Positions 52,240 to 61,837 of a stretch of DNA of 63,561 nt are shown here, piece by piece (the stretch's first letter is position 1; each line of letters opens with the position of its first letter). A program made the position numbers and the translations under genes. This DNA is from Primorskyibacter sedentarius. Lineage in GTDB: Bacteria; Pseudomonadota; Alphaproteobacteria; Rhodobacterales; Rhodobacteraceae. The stretch spans positions 1 through 63,561 of the forward strand of contig NZ_SLZU01000021.1 in NCBI RefSeq assembly GCF_004342065.1. Direction: 5' to 3'. Under the pieces are notes generated by a model. It was not told where the DNA came from. It saw only the letters and a list, made by a program, of their open reading frames with translations, and did not search any database.

Positions 52240-54161
52240 GCGCGGACCTCCCTTTTATCAGCGGCGGTTTCAGCCGCGAAATCCTCTGCATAGTGGCATT
52301 CACACACGTGGCCACCACCAAGATTCATTGCAGGCGGGGTCGTCTTGCGGCAGAGGTCGGTCGCAGCAAGGCAGGCATGCGCAAATCGACAGCCGGTTGC
52401 AGCCGCGGCCGCGGCGGTGTCAGTGGCGGGCAGGCTTTCAAGCTTTTCCAGCGGACCGGTCAGGCTTGGCAGCGCGCCGATCAGCGTCCGCGAATACGGG
52501 TGGGCCGGGTTGTCAAAGATCCTTCGGGTCGGCGCAATCTCGACGATACGGCCCGCATACATCACAGCGACGACCTCACAGCTCTCGGCCACCGCGCCCA
52601 TGTCGTGGGACACAAGGATCAGAGACAAATTCAGCCGCTCGCGCAGGTCCGCGATTTCGCCCAGAATCTGATCCTGGATCAGCATGTCGAGAGCCGTCGT
52701 GGGCTCGTCGGCGATCACCAGTTCGGGTTCGAGAATAAGCGAGAGGGCAATCATCGCGCGTTGGCGCATGCCGCCCGAAAGCTGGTGCGGATAGGCGTTC
52801 ATCCGGGAGCGAGGAATTCCAATCATGTCGAAAACCTCAGAGATTCGATCGGTAGCATCTGCCCTTGAAATCCCCGGTCTGTGTAGGCGCAGGGCGTCCA
52901 TCATCTGCCGCCGAACCGTTGTGACCGGATTCAGCGCGTTCATCGCACTTTGAAAAATCGTGGCAATCCGAGTCCAGCGCAGGGCGTCGATGCGCGATCG
53001 CCCACCTTCGACCACCGGCTTGCCGCCCAGAATGATAGCGCGGCCGTCGTAGCGGACGTTACCGGCAGTCAGCTCGGCATTGTTCGGCATGGTCTGCAGC
53101 AATGCCGAGCCGAGGCTGGACTTGCCACATCCGCTCTCTCCGACGATACCCAAAGCACCGCCTCGAGGCAAAGAGAAGGACACGCCGTCCACCGCCGCAA
53201 TCCTGCGATTTCCGACCGTGTATTCCAGACGCAAATCCTCAACTTGCAGGATTGGCGTTTCCTCAGTTGCAGGACCTTCACCCTTCGGTGGCGCGACGCT
53301 CGCCCGCCTCTTCGGCGCCCCGCCCCGGGTCCGCAGTTGCGGGTTCATGGCAAAGTTGACGCTGTCACCCAGCAGGTTCAGGCTGGCCACGAGCATCAGC
53401 AATGCCACGCCGGGGGCAATCGACATCCAAGGCGCCAATCGCAAGTGGCGCTGGCCTTCGAAAATCATGCTTCCCCAACTGACCATGTTCTGATCACCAA
53501 GGCCAAGAAAGCTCAAACCTGCCTCGGTCAGGATGGCCATCCCCATCAGGATTGTGCCGTCGGTGATAATCGGTGCGATGCCGTTGGGGATCACGTGGCG
53601 AACGATGACCCACCAATGCGGCGCGCCCGCAGCCAGCGCGGCCTGCACATAGACGCGGGATTTCAGCGTCAGCACCTGTGAACGCATCAGCCGGGCTGAC
53701 CGAGGCCAAGTGGTCAGCGCAATCGCGATGATGGTCAGCGGAAGGCTGGCCCCGAACAGCGCAACGATCAAGAGGATCAGGAAAAAGGTGGGGATCAACA
53801 AGAAAATGTCGAAGATCCTGCTAAGCAGCCCATCGATCCAGCCACCGAAATAGCCGGCCACTGCGCCAAGGGCAGAACCGATGAGAATAGACAGAAGAGC
53901 GGCCCCGATGGCGACCATCAGCGCCACGCGCGCGCCCCAGACCACACGTGAGAAGATATCGCGCCCGAAATTGTCGGTCCCCAGCCAGAATGAGGAGCTT
54001 GGAGGCTGATAAAGATCGAAAGCCATGTCCGCCGGATCGGGAAGGCTCAGGATCGGCGCGGCCAGAGCGGCGGCGGTGATGCCCAAGAGGACGGTCAGGC
54101 TTAGCACACCGGGCCAACTACGAACGGTAGCACGGACAGTTTTGACCAAAGTTGGGGTCAT
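52236..54161 (-). CDS. Fused peptide ABC permease-ATPase (DppC-DppD-like)
   Basis: This 641-residue protein combines two usually separate subunits. Residues 1-290 are the DppC permease: signal-like first helix, [20 protein letters not shown], and the EAA loop [20 protein letters not shown] with [11 protein letters not shown]. After a proline/alanine-rich linker (about 290-320) comes the DppD ATPase: [46 protein letters not shown], and the cysteine-rich [15 protein letters not shown]. The start ATG 54161 overlaps the DppB stop by 4 bp; the longer open frame to 54638 runs across dppB and is ignored. All ATPase motifs look intact. Confidence 0.93.
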   Translation of the reverse strand: MTPTLVKTVRATVRSWPGVLSLTVLLGITAAALAAPILSLPDPADMAFDLYQPPSSSFWLGTDNFGRDIFSRVVWGARVALMVAIGAALLSILIGSALGAVAGYFGGWIDGLLSRIFDIFLLIPTFFLILLIVALFGASLPLTIIAIALTTWPRSARLMRSQVLTLKSRVYVQAALAAGAPHWWVIVRHVIPNGIAPIITDGTILMGMAILTEAGLSFLGLGDQNMVSWGSMIFEGQRHLRLAPWMSIAPGVALLMLVASLNLLGDSVNFAMNPQLRTRGGAPKRRASVAPPKGEGPATEETPILQVEDLRLEYTVGNRRIAAVDGVSFSLPRGGALGIVGESGCGKSSLGSALLQTMPNNAELTAGNVRYDGRAIILGGKPVVEGGRSRIDALRWTRIATIFQSAMNALNPVTTVRRQMMDALRLHRPGISRADATDRISEVFDMIGIPRSRMNAYPHQLSGGMRQRAMIALSLILEPELVIADEPTTALDMLIQDQILGEIADLRERLNLSLILVSHDMGAVAESCEVVAVMYAGRIVEIAPTRRIFDNPAHPYSRTLIGALPSLTGPLEKLESLPATDTAAAAAATGCRFAHACLAATDLCRKTTPPAMNLGGGHVCECHYAEDFAAETAADKREVRA

Positions 54162-55123
54162 AGGCGCACCCTCGGGTCCAGAGTGGCGTATAAGAGGTCC
54201 GTCACCAGCGCGGCGAGCATCACAGTGAAGGACATGATGAGGAAGGCGCCCATGATGACCGGCGTATCCCGTGATAAGATCGCCTCGTATATCAAACGGC
54301 CGAGCCCGGGCCAGCTGAAGACCGTCTCGGTCAGGACGGCGCCCGAAAGTAGCAGACCGAGTTCCAGCCCCAGCACGGTTACGATGGGCAGCATGGCGTT
54401 TCGAAGGGCAAAGCGTGTCATCACCCGGCGCTCGGGAAAGCCAATGGCGCGGGCTGTGGTTACATAAGGTTCTGCCAGGGTTTCCGAGACCGATGATCGG
54501 GCAAGACGCACGTATTGCCCCAACCATACCGCCGAAAGGGAGATCACCGGCAAGATCATGTGCTTCGCCACGTCGAGAACGAAGCCTATGCCCTCGCGGG
54601 GACCGGCGATCGACATCATCCCAGATGATGGCAGCCATCGCAGCGTTACGGCGAACAGTAAGATGAGCATCAGGCCGAGCCAGAAGACCGGGATCGAGAA
54701 CAGCGAGATCGAAAGAGTCGTAACGGCAGTGTCCAACGCCGATCCGGGTCGGCGGGCCATGAACGATCCAATGACGACGCCGAGCACTGATGCAAGGACA
54801 AGCGCGGTGCCCGCAAGAAGGAGGGTTGCCGGAACACGCTCTGCGATGATGCCAATCACAGGCTCTCGGGTGCGGAAGGACAGACCCAGATCGCCTTGCA
54901 GAAGCTGGCCGATATAGGCACCGAGCTGCTGATAGAGCGGCTTGTCGAGACCATAACTCTGACGCACCGATGCCATGTACTCGGGGTCCGCACCTTCACC
55001 CGCCAACAAGATGGACACATCCCCCGGCGCCATATGGATGAGGGCGAAATTAATGATGACGATGAACAGGGCGATCGGAAACATCTGCATTACCCGGTAG
55101 AGGAAGTAGCGGAGAAGTCTCAT
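54158..55123 (-). CDS. Peptide ABC transporter permease (DppB-like)
   Basis: This 321-residue membrane protein has the DppB layout: first helix MFPIALFIVIINFALIHMAP, the GLDKPLYQQLGAYIGQLLQG periplasmic loop, and the conserved EAA loop SVSETLAEPYVTTARAIGFP, followed by RFALRNAMLPIVTVLGLELG. It has six membrane helices. It starts about 50 bp after the binding protein stop and overlaps the fused permease-ATPase by 4 bp. Confidence 0.95.
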   Translation of the reverse strand: MRLLRYFLYRVMQMFPIALFIVIINFALIHMAPGDVSILLAGEGADPEYMASVRQSYGLDKPLYQQLGAYIGQLLQGDLGLSFRTREPVIGIIAERVPATLLLAGTALVLASVLGVVIGSFMARRPGSALDTAVTTLSISLFSIPVFWLGLMLILLFAVTLRWLPSSGMMSIAGPREGIGFVLDVAKHMILPVISLSAVWLGQYVRLARSSVSETLAEPYVTTARAIGFPERRVMTRFALRNAMLPIVTVLGLELGLLLSGAVLTETVFSWPGLGRLIYEAILSRDTPVIMGAFLIMSFTVMLAALVTDLLYATLDPRVRL

Positions 55124-55172
55124 GATTGATCGCCCTGTCAGATTTTATTTCGTGCGAAGTGACGGTATCAAA

Positions 55173-56744
55173 TTATTCGGCATCTTCCGGTCCTGATACG
55201 CCATAGACACCGAACCAGCTTATGGACTTGTTGAAACCACCCGGCATTACAGCGAAGCCGGTCCAGCCGGGACGCACCAAACTTGTCTTTTGCTCCTCGA
55301 ATACGTTGATGTAGGGCATGTCACGGACTACAATTTCCTGAATCCTGTCATACATTTGTTTGCGGGTAGCTTCGTCGCGGATGGTGTTGGCCTCCTTGGC
55401 CAGCTCGTCGAGTTCGGCATCCGAATAGCTCATGAAGTTCCGGGCCCCATCGGTCGAGAAGTGTTCACGGTAGGCATCCGGGTCCGGCCCGTACCGCCCG
55501 AAGTAGCACGAAATGTCGAACTGTTTGTCCTGGATACGGCTGAACCAAGTGGATTGATCAAACCGGTCAAGTGCTGCCTCAATGCCGACTTCGCGCAGCT
55601 GACGAACAAGAATTTCCGTGATCGCGGAACAGTCCGAAATGTTTGGCCCGGTCACCTTGACTGAGAACCTCCAGCCGTCGTCACCGCGGGGGAAACCAGC
55701 TTCATCCAGAAGTGCCTCGGCCTTTTCTGCGTCATGTTCAGGGAAGCGAGCGCCCTCGTTGACCCATTTCTGAAGACTGCTGACGCCGGCGTAATAGCCG
55801 GGTGTCCAGGAGTTGTTGAAGGCCAGCTTGTTCATCTGTTCGCGGTCCATGGCATAGGCGATGGCCTCGCGGACTTTCGGATTGCCCAAGGCTTCATGGT
55901 TGAGGTTCAACTGAATGTCGCGCGAGAAATGCGAGGGAGTGTAAACGACATTGATGTCCGGATCCGCCTCGAAGATCGGGGCCTCGGCCAGCGGTGGGGC
56001 GTAATTGAATGGCAAGTAAGGAAACTGGCCTGCCTCGAACTCCGCTCGGGCGACATTTGCGTCAGGGATGGTCCGGAATATCAGCGTATCCACCTCGGGC
56101 GCGCCACGGAAGTAGTCTTCGTTTCCCTCGAGCATCACGGCGCTGCCACGGTCCCAGCGAACAAATTTGAACGGACCCGAGCCGATTGGCTCATTTACAT
56201 AAGGGCCGGTATCAAAGCCTTCCTGGTCTGCCCAAAGATGTTCGGGATAGATTTTGCCGGTCCATTGAGCGCCCTGCGCCATCATTGGCAAGAAGGCCAT
56301 ATTGGGCTTGTTCAAGGTGATGACTACGGTATCGTCGTTTGGGGTCTCAATCGATTTCACGTCGCGCAGGAACGAAGAAAAAGTATAGCCCTTTTCCATG
56401 ATCCGTTCGTAGGTAAATTTGACATCTTGCGAGGTTACGTCTTCGCCGTCATGCCACCTGGCGTCAGTGTTCAGGTGGAAGGTATAGGTGGTCGCGTCCT
56501 CTGACACTTCCCAGCTATCTGCAAGGTCGCCATAGGCAGCGACACCTTCGACGATACCCCAGTCCATCACCACGAGGTGACTGTAGATATTAGACGTCGG
56601 CCCGTGGCCGCCGGTATCCGACGAGGGTCCTGGCGATAGAGTGCGGGGCTCATCCTGCTGGGGCATCACCAGCGTCGTTTCTGCCAGCGCGGCGGTTGGC
56701 AGTGCAAATGCCGCTGCCAGTATCGTGGAAGTCCTGAGTTTCAT
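55173..56744 (-). CDS. Peptide/nickel-type ABC substrate-binding protein (SBP_bac_5)
   Basis: This 523-residue protein has a Sec signal peptide (MKLRTSTILAAAFALPTAAL, cleavage after ALA) and the large cluster C binding fold: TLVMPQQDEPRTLSPGPSSD, LADSWEVSEDATTYTFHLNT, DARWHDGEDVTSQDVKFTYE, and PKVREAIAYAMDREQMNKLA. This class binds di- and oligopeptides, opines or nickel. The neighbouring peptidase T and amino acid enzymes point to a peptide or modified amino acid. It is followed by the permease genes on the same strand. Confidence 0.94.
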   Translation of the reverse strand: MKLRTSTILAAAFALPTAALAETTLVMPQQDEPRTLSPGPSSDTGGHGPTSNIYSHLVVMDWGIVEGVAAYGDLADSWEVSEDATTYTFHLNTDARWHDGEDVTSQDVKFTYERIMEKGYTFSSFLRDVKSIETPNDDTVVITLNKPNMAFLPMMAQGAQWTGKIYPEHLWADQEGFDTGPYVNEPIGSGPFKFVRWDRGSAVMLEGNEDYFRGAPEVDTLIFRTIPDANVARAEFEAGQFPYLPFNYAPPLAEAPIFEADPDINVVYTPSHFSRDIQLNLNHEALGNPKVREAIAYAMDREQMNKLAFNNSWTPGYYAGVSSLQKWVNEGARFPEHDAEKAEALLDEAGFPRGDDGWRFSVKVTGPNISDCSAITEILVRQLREVGIEAALDRFDQSTWFSRIQDKQFDISCYFGRYGPDPDAYREHFSTDGARNFMSYSDAELDELAKEANTIRDEATRKQMYDRIQEIVVRDMPYINVFEEQKTSLVRPGWTGFAVMPGGFNKSISWFGVYGVSGPEDAE

Positions 56745-56810
56745 GAGCCGTGTCCTTTTCTATCCTGTTGGTTGGTTTTCAGTCTTTTTCTGTTCGTGGT
56801 CGAAATCGGG

Positions 56811-57740
56811 TCAGTAACCACGCACGCGATTAACGAGCTCGGGAATGGGGTCACCTCGGCGGTGACGGCGGATGTTTTCGACCATAATCCGCACGGCGGA
56901 TCCGGCTTGCGTCGGCGCAGCAACATGGGGCGTCACCAAGATACCCGGATGGGTCCAGAGCGGATCATCTTGCGGCAAAGGTTCAGTTCGGAACACGTCC
57001 AATGCGGCAGAGCCGATCTGCCCGCTGTCCAGCCCGGCGACGAGGTCGGCATCCACCAGATGCTGGCCGCGCCCGGCGCTGGCCACAAAACCTCCCCGGG
57101 CCATGCGTGCAAACAGTTCAGCGTTCAGCACGTTTTCTGTCTCCTTTGTCAGCGGCAAAAGGTTCACCACGGCATCAGCGCCGGTGGTCGCCTGCCTCAA
57201 CCCCTCGGGCCCGGCAAAGCTCTCAGTACCGGAGACGGCGCGTCCTGACCGGGTCCAGACCCGCGTCTGGAAGCCGATCGACGCCAAGAGACGGGCCACA
57301 CGACTGCCAAGTGTCCCTGCCCCCAACACGGTGACGATGCGGTCTTGCGACAGAATTTCGGTCCTTCGCGTCCATTTGGTGTCTGCGCGGTAAGTCGGAA
57401 GATTGCGGTGCCACGACAGCACCACTGCCAGACACCAGTCCGACATGCCCTCGGTCATGGCAGGGTCCACCAAACGAACGATCTCGACGCCCTCGGGTAC
57501 AGCACCGGGTTCCAGCAGGTGTTCAATACCGGCGTTGAGGCTGAGGACCAGTCTGGCGCCCGGCACCGAAGCGATAACGCCTGGGTCCGGCTTTCCCGCT
57601 ACGACATAGGGCACCGGGCCGCGGTCCAGCGCGGCGAGATCGGTGAAAATCTGCGCTTCAGGCAGTTCTTTTTTGAAGCCTTCAGCCAGGGCGGCCGGAT
57701 TGCCTTTGGAGGCGATGAGAATGCGAATGTCACTTGTCAT
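56811..57740 (-). CDS. D-2-hydroxyacid dehydrogenase, GhrA-like (glyoxylate/hydroxypyruvate reductase)
   Basis: This 309-residue enzyme shows the Rossmann motif RIVTVLGAGTLGSRVARLLA, the NLLPLTKETENVLNAELFAR strand and helix, the FVASAGRGQHLVDADLVAGL loop and the catalytic EPLPQDDPLWTHPGILVTPH with VAAPTQAG. Glu and His of the triad are visible; the catalytic Arg is in the GRGQH region. GhrA-like proteins reduce glyoxylate and hydroxypyruvate with NADPH. It precedes the SBP gene by about 65 bp on the same strand, so it may reduce a 2-oxo acid formed in the pathway. Confidence 0.9.
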   Translation of the reverse strand: MTSDIRILIASKGNPAALAEGFKKELPEAQIFTDLAALDRGPVPYVVAGKPDPGVIASVPGARLVLSLNAGIEHLLEPGAVPEGVEIVRLVDPAMTEGMSDWCLAVVLSWHRNLPTYRADTKWTRRTEILSQDRIVTVLGAGTLGSRVARLLASIGFQTRVWTRSGRAVSGTESFAGPEGLRQATTGADAVVNLLPLTKETENVLNAELFARMARGGFVASAGRGQHLVDADLVAGLDSGQIGSAALDVFRTEPLPQDDPLWTHPGILVTPHVAAPTQAGSAVRIMVENIRRHRRGDPIPELVNRVRGY

Positions 57741-58053
57741 GTGAGCGAGGCTATTGATGAGCGTTTCACGAACAACGTGCCAAATTCTCGGTGATGCATT
57801 GCAAAAAACTCATGCAAGACCGGACAGGTAGTTTGCGGGGCGTGGTGAGTCGTGCCAGCGGGCGCGCAGCCGTGAGGTCCGGCTGGGATGCGGTCAGTAA
57901 ACCGGCTAAATAACATGCACATCGCATTGATTTCTCGCAGAACAACGCGCGTGTCCTGCGCCGATCTCAATGTGCGTGTGCGAGGTGCAGAACGAGGATA
58001 GGCAGCGCGGCATGGAACGCATACCGACGCTACGTTACGTTTCGAAAAACTCA
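57741..58053. other. Gap between DUF885 and GhrA-like genes
   Basis: About 313 bp without a convincing gene. A 106-codon minus-strand frame (57737-58057) is Cys/Arg-rich and family-less. The gap likely contains a promoter for the GhrA-dipeptide ABC part of the cluster. Confidence 0.4.
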
Positions 58054-59637
58054 TCATGAAAGTTTTCCCTGCGCGGCCATTTCGTCCTCGACAATTTTTA
58101 GCGGGACATGGCCGAAGGACAGCAGCATGTCGTGGAACGCCTGCGTCGTGCCGCTCCAGCGTCGGCGCAGGGCGCGGATGCCTTCGACCCCAAGCCAGTA
58201 GGTCGCGCGCGAGGCCGGGAACATCGAGTTGCGCACCACTTCGGAATGCACACGGGCCGGTGCAAAGCCCCCCTCTTGGGCGTAGAACCGTTCAGATTCG
58301 GACATCGTCCAAGCGCCGCTGTGCAGACCGATGTCGACCAGCACGGACGCAGCGTTGCGCCGCTCAAACGATTTCAGCAGCATCTTTTCGGCGGGGGTGT
58401 AGAAGCCCTCGGCCTCTGCCAGCAGGTCTTCGACATGGCAGGCCCAGCCCTCGACCAGGGTCAGCGCGCCCTGAAAAGCCAGCCCCATGGCACAATCGGT
58501 CGCCGCAATGCGGCCAAGCCTCGATGCCGACCCGCGCGCCCGGGCATTCTGAGTGTGGTGCCCGACCGAGCCGTGGTGAACGGCGTGAATCGCCTTGACC
58601 ATCGCCGTATTCTGCGCCGACAGGTCGCCGGACGGCATCACCCAGTAGACGCTGCCCTGCCCCGGGTTCAGCCCCGGCGGCGAACGGTAGAACAGGAAGT
58701 AGAGTGGCCCGGCGATGCGCTGAAAGCAGGGCGGTAGGCCGCGGTAGTCCAAGTCATAGTCGGAATTTGGAGTCACCAGCCTATGCGCCGTGGCGGCACT
58801 GCGCGCGGCGGCGTCCCAGTGGCGGTAGTATTGCACCACCTCGTTGGCATGGGCCGGGTGGATCCGGGACAGCGCGGCGATCTGGCCCTGCCAAGGGGTG
58901 GAGGGGTCGATCTCAGCCGCCATGTGCTCCAACTCGGATCCGCAACGGTCAAAGGCGGCGCGGGCCTGTCGCATGATCTCTTCAGCGCCCGCGGGCAATT
59001 CGTGCAACGTGCTCAAGACGAGGTCCAGATGCGCCTTGCCACATGCTGGGTCGGCGTCGGGCAGACCACCGAGCGAGGCGGCGAAGCTTTCAAAGGCGGT
59101 AGCAGCAGCCTGCGCTGGTTCGGACCAGTCTTTTGACCAGGCCTCGTGCAGACTAATGTCTTCCCGCAGGAACAGCGCCAGCGTGTTGGCCTCGGACGCT
59201 GCGCGTTCGCACCAGCTCTGCGGCACCGGATCGTCACCGATCATGTCACGTGCCGCAGACAGAAAGCCGGGGATCGCCGCGAGTCGGGAGGCGATGGCTG
59301 CGCTGCGCCAAGGCGCGGATTGCGGCAGTAACAGCGCGATTAGGCCAAAGCCCGCCTCGCCCGTGGCCCAGGCCGGGTTCTTCTGGCGCGGACGGCTGCG
59401 CAGCAGGTCATGTTCGACGCGCAATTCCGCCGCGATCATCCGCCTGTCATGCGCGTGCGCCTGCGTGTCCCGGGCTACCCAGTCCAGCAGGATCCGGATT
59501 TCGTCAAGTTCTGCCGCGATGCAACCTGTTCCCAACGGCGGAAGTCGGTGATCATGGCCTGCCGCCCCGATGAAAGTGGCATCAACTGGCCGCCACTTGA
59601 AACGATGCGCAAGGTAATCATCTACCAGCCCCGTCAT
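58054..59637 (-). CDS. DUF885 family protein (metallopeptidase-like), altered HE motif
   Basis: This 527-residue protein belongs to DUF885: YLAHRFKWRPVDATFIGAAG at the N-terminus, a helical middle, and near the C-terminus ALTLVEGWACHVEDLLAEAE. In the family a zinc site of the HE-x-x-PGH-x-x-Q kind is usual. Here the corresponding segment is AIHAVHHGSVGHHTQNARAR, with His in place of Glu and GSV instead of a YP-type turn. Catalysis may therefore differ or be lost. Its start overlaps the Gfo/Idh/MocA stop by 4 bp. A second DUF885 protein is encoded at 61838. Confidence 0.85.
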   Translation of the reverse strand: MTGLVDDYLAHRFKWRPVDATFIGAAGHDHRLPPLGTGCIAAELDEIRILLDWVARDTQAHAHDRRMIAAELRVEHDLLRSRPRQKNPAWATGEAGFGLIALLLPQSAPWRSAAIASRLAAIPGFLSAARDMIGDDPVPQSWCERAASEANTLALFLREDISLHEAWSKDWSEPAQAAATAFESFAASLGGLPDADPACGKAHLDLVLSTLHELPAGAEEIMRQARAAFDRCGSELEHMAAEIDPSTPWQGQIAALSRIHPAHANEVVQYYRHWDAAARSAATAHRLVTPNSDYDLDYRGLPPCFQRIAGPLYFLFYRSPPGLNPGQGSVYWVMPSGDLSAQNTAMVKAIHAVHHGSVGHHTQNARARGSASRLGRIAATDCAMGLAFQGALTLVEGWACHVEDLLAEAEGFYTPAEKMLLKSFERRNAASVLVDIGLHSGAWTMSESERFYAQEGGFAPARVHSEVVRNSMFPASRATYWLGVEGIRALRRRWSGTTQAFHDMLLSFGHVPLKIVEDEMAAQGKLS

Positions 59638-60743
59638 GCGCTAAGATCCACCCAGCGGCGCTCTTTGTGAGCCAGGATCATCGCGTCCACAATTTCCTGG
59701 CTCTTGGCGCCATCAAAGAATGTGCATTCCTGCGGGCGGCCTTGCAGTATCTCGTCCACGAAGTGCCGAACGAGGTTGCGGTAATACAGTTCCGGCCAAG
59801 GGGTGGCGAGCGTCGTGCCCGGCGGCAGGGCAGCCTCCGTCAGTTCGAACGGCACAAATTCGACCGAGTTCGGCTTGGCATACATAAGCGTCTCGGCCAC
59901 GTCGAATTCGGAGATCAGCCGCGCGATCGCCGCGCCTTTGGAGCCGTAGACGCGGATTTCCACGCCCGGGTAATTTCCCACGGTGACATAGCTGGTCTGA
60001 AGTGTTCCAAGCGTGCCGCTGGAATATTCTACAAGACCCACCGTGCCATCGTCGATCATGATCTTCTGACGGCCTTCCTCACCGCGTACCACGCGTTCTG
60101 GTATGAAATTCCGCATTGAAGAAGCGACGGCGGAAAATTCCCCTCCAACCCAACGCATAAGGTCGATCAGGTGCGACCCGTAGCCGACAATCGAGGCCGG
60201 GATCAGCTTTGCCCTGTCAGCATCGGGCGGCACCTGACGAAGAGGAACGTCTGGATCCAGCCATTGCGAATTCTGCTCGAACCCGTTGATATGGTAGATC
60301 TCGCCAAGCATCCCGTCATCGATCCAAGCCTTCAACTGGCGAATGGCTGGCGAGTAACGGAAGGTGAAACCCAGCTTGGTCCGGACACTCTGTTCATCAG
60401 CTCTCGCGGCGGCGTCGAAAGCCGGGCCTGCTTCTGTGTGCAGCGGTTTTTCTGAAAGGACATGCTTTCCAGCGGCGATAGCCGCAAGGCTGAGCGGCAG
60501 ATGCGTGTGGGTCGGAGTGCAGACATCGACCATCTCAACCTCTGGGTCTGCAATCATTTTCTGCGCGTCGGTATAGACCTTGCGAGCGCCGAACTTATGC
60601 GCCGCCGCACGGGCGCGGGTTTCGTCCACATCACACACCGCGACAAGATCCACGTCCGGGTGAGCGACATAGCCTGGCAGATGAGCCTTGTCGGCCCAGG
60701 CATGGGTCCCGATCACGCCGACACCGAGTTTTGCATCGCTCAT
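59634..60743 (-). CDS. Gfo/Idh/MocA family oxidoreductase
   Basis: This 369-residue enzyme has the N-terminal NAD(P) Rossmann domain (LGVGVIGTHAWADKAHLPGY, VDLVAVCDVDETRARAAAHK) and the family motif HVLSEKPLHTEAGPAFDAAA, where EKP binds the cofactor ribose. The C-terminal domain includes GYGSHLIDLMRWVGGEFSAV with the catalytic Asp-type histidine region. ATG 60743 is preceded by GGAAAGG; an ATG six codons upstream is also open. It overlaps the KPR-family gene by 4 bp. The substrate, typically a sugar or amino acid-derived alcohol, is not clear. Confidence 0.9.
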   Translation of the reverse strand: MSDAKLGVGVIGTHAWADKAHLPGYVAHPDVDLVAVCDVDETRARAAAHKFGARKVYTDAQKMIADPEVEMVDVCTPTHTHLPLSLAAIAAGKHVLSEKPLHTEAGPAFDAAARADEQSVRTKLGFTFRYSPAIRQLKAWIDDGMLGEIYHINGFEQNSQWLDPDVPLRQVPPDADRAKLIPASIVGYGSHLIDLMRWVGGEFSAVASSMRNFIPERVVRGEEGRQKIMIDDGTVGLVEYSSGTLGTLQTSYVTVGNYPGVEIRVYGSKGAAIARLISEFDVAETLMYAKPNSVEFVPFELTEAALPPGTTLATPWPELYYRNLVRHFVDEILQGRPQECTFFDGAKSQEIVDAMILAHKERRWVDLSA

Positions 60744-61822
60744 GGGAGGGCCTTTCCGCAAGCAGCCACGTAGGCCTCGAGCTCATCGTAGTTGTGGTAG
60801 CCGAGGTTGCGTTTGCCACCCTCAATCTCGTAGATCATCTCGAACAGCTTGGCGTTAAGGCGGGTGTCGGCGCCAACCACCTTGCCATAATCAATCAGTT
60901 TGCCTGAAGACGAACGGGTTTCAGACGGGCGGTTGCGATAGACGATGTCCCACCAGATGCCAGAACCCTTCTTCTTAAATTCGTGGCTCGGCTTCGTTTC
61001 CTGATCCTTCTTCAGCAGCCATATTGCGTGGTTGATGTTGTCCAGAAGCTTGCGGGTGTCATCTGCTGTTTTCACGCGATAATTAGCTGGATCGAAGAAG
61101 TCGAACGCCTGCACATCGATACCGTTGGCATCTGCAATCTCCAACGCTTCCCTGACGATGGCGCCCGCAATGCGCGCGTAGCGCTCGACCCCGAGCGTGT
61201 TGCGGATACGGTCATCGACAAGCGCCGAGAACACGACCTGACTTGCGTAGACCTCCTTGGCCCAGATTTGACCCCAGATGTTATCCGATAGCTGCACCTC
61301 AGTGAGCGCACCCAGCGCCTCAGCCAGCTCGGTCAAACGGGGGGTGGAATTGCCATCCATCTCGCCCAGCTGAATCGGACCTTCGTGGACGTATTCGATG
61401 TAGCCAGGATCGACGAGCGCGCCACCGTAGTTCGGGATCGCACCTATCACCATTTTCTCACCGGGCAGGCCCGCAGCGTTCAGGGCGGCGACAAGTGAGG
61501 GTTCGTTAAAACCGTTTTGGAAGGAAACGATAGCAGTGCTGTCGGTCATCAGCGGCGCCAATTGTTCGACAGCCTCCACTGCGTGCTGGGACTTCGTGGC
61601 GATGAGAACCATGTCGAGCGGCCCTTTCAACTCGGACGGATGCGAGGCCTTGACCGGTATCGTCATGTCGCCGCGGACACCGTCGATGAACAGGCCATCG
61701 ACCTTCATCTTGTCCACGTGTTCGGCCCATCGATCGGTAAGCGTTACATCATGTCCGGCACGGCTCAGGTACGCGCCCGCAAGCCCGCCGATGGCGCCGG
61801 CGCCAACTATCGTAATTTCCAT
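60740..61822 (-). CDS. Ketopantoate reductase (KPR/ApbA)-family dehydrogenase
   Basis: This 360-residue protein starts with the Rossmann motif ITIVGAGAIGGLAGAYLSRA, then LIATKSQHAVEAVEQLAPLM and VSFQNGFNEPSLVAALNAAG, the ketopantoate reductase pattern. The C-terminal helical domain shows IWAKEVYASQVVFSALVDD. The enzyme is longer than true PanE (about 300 residues), with an extended C-terminus (KGSGIWWDIVYRNRPSETRS). In this amino acid/peptide cluster, a relative acting on another 2-oxo acid or on an opine-like compound is more likely than pantothenate synthesis. Confidence 0.88.
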   Translation of the reverse strand: MEITIVGAGAIGGLAGAYLSRAGHDVTLTDRWAEHVDKMKVDGLFIDGVRGDMTIPVKASHPSELKGPLDMVLIATKSQHAVEAVEQLAPLMTDSTAIVSFQNGFNEPSLVAALNAAGLPGEKMVIGAIPNYGGALVDPGYIEYVHEGPIQLGEMDGNSTPRLTELAEALGALTEVQLSDNIWGQIWAKEVYASQVVFSALVDDRIRNTLGVERYARIAGAIVREALEIADANGIDVQAFDFFDPANYRVKTADDTRKLLDNINHAIWLLKKDQETKPSHEFKKKGSGIWWDIVYRNRPSETRSSSGKLIDYGKVVGADTRLNAKLFEMIYEIEGGKRNLGYHNYDELEAYVAACGKALP

Positions 61823-61837
61823 TTGTTTCTCCGGTGG

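Noticed and set aside
57737-58057. A 106-codon minus-strand frame between the DUF885 and GhrA-like genes.
   Set aside because: Fills the gap only by chance; Cys/Arg-rich and without similarity to any family I know.
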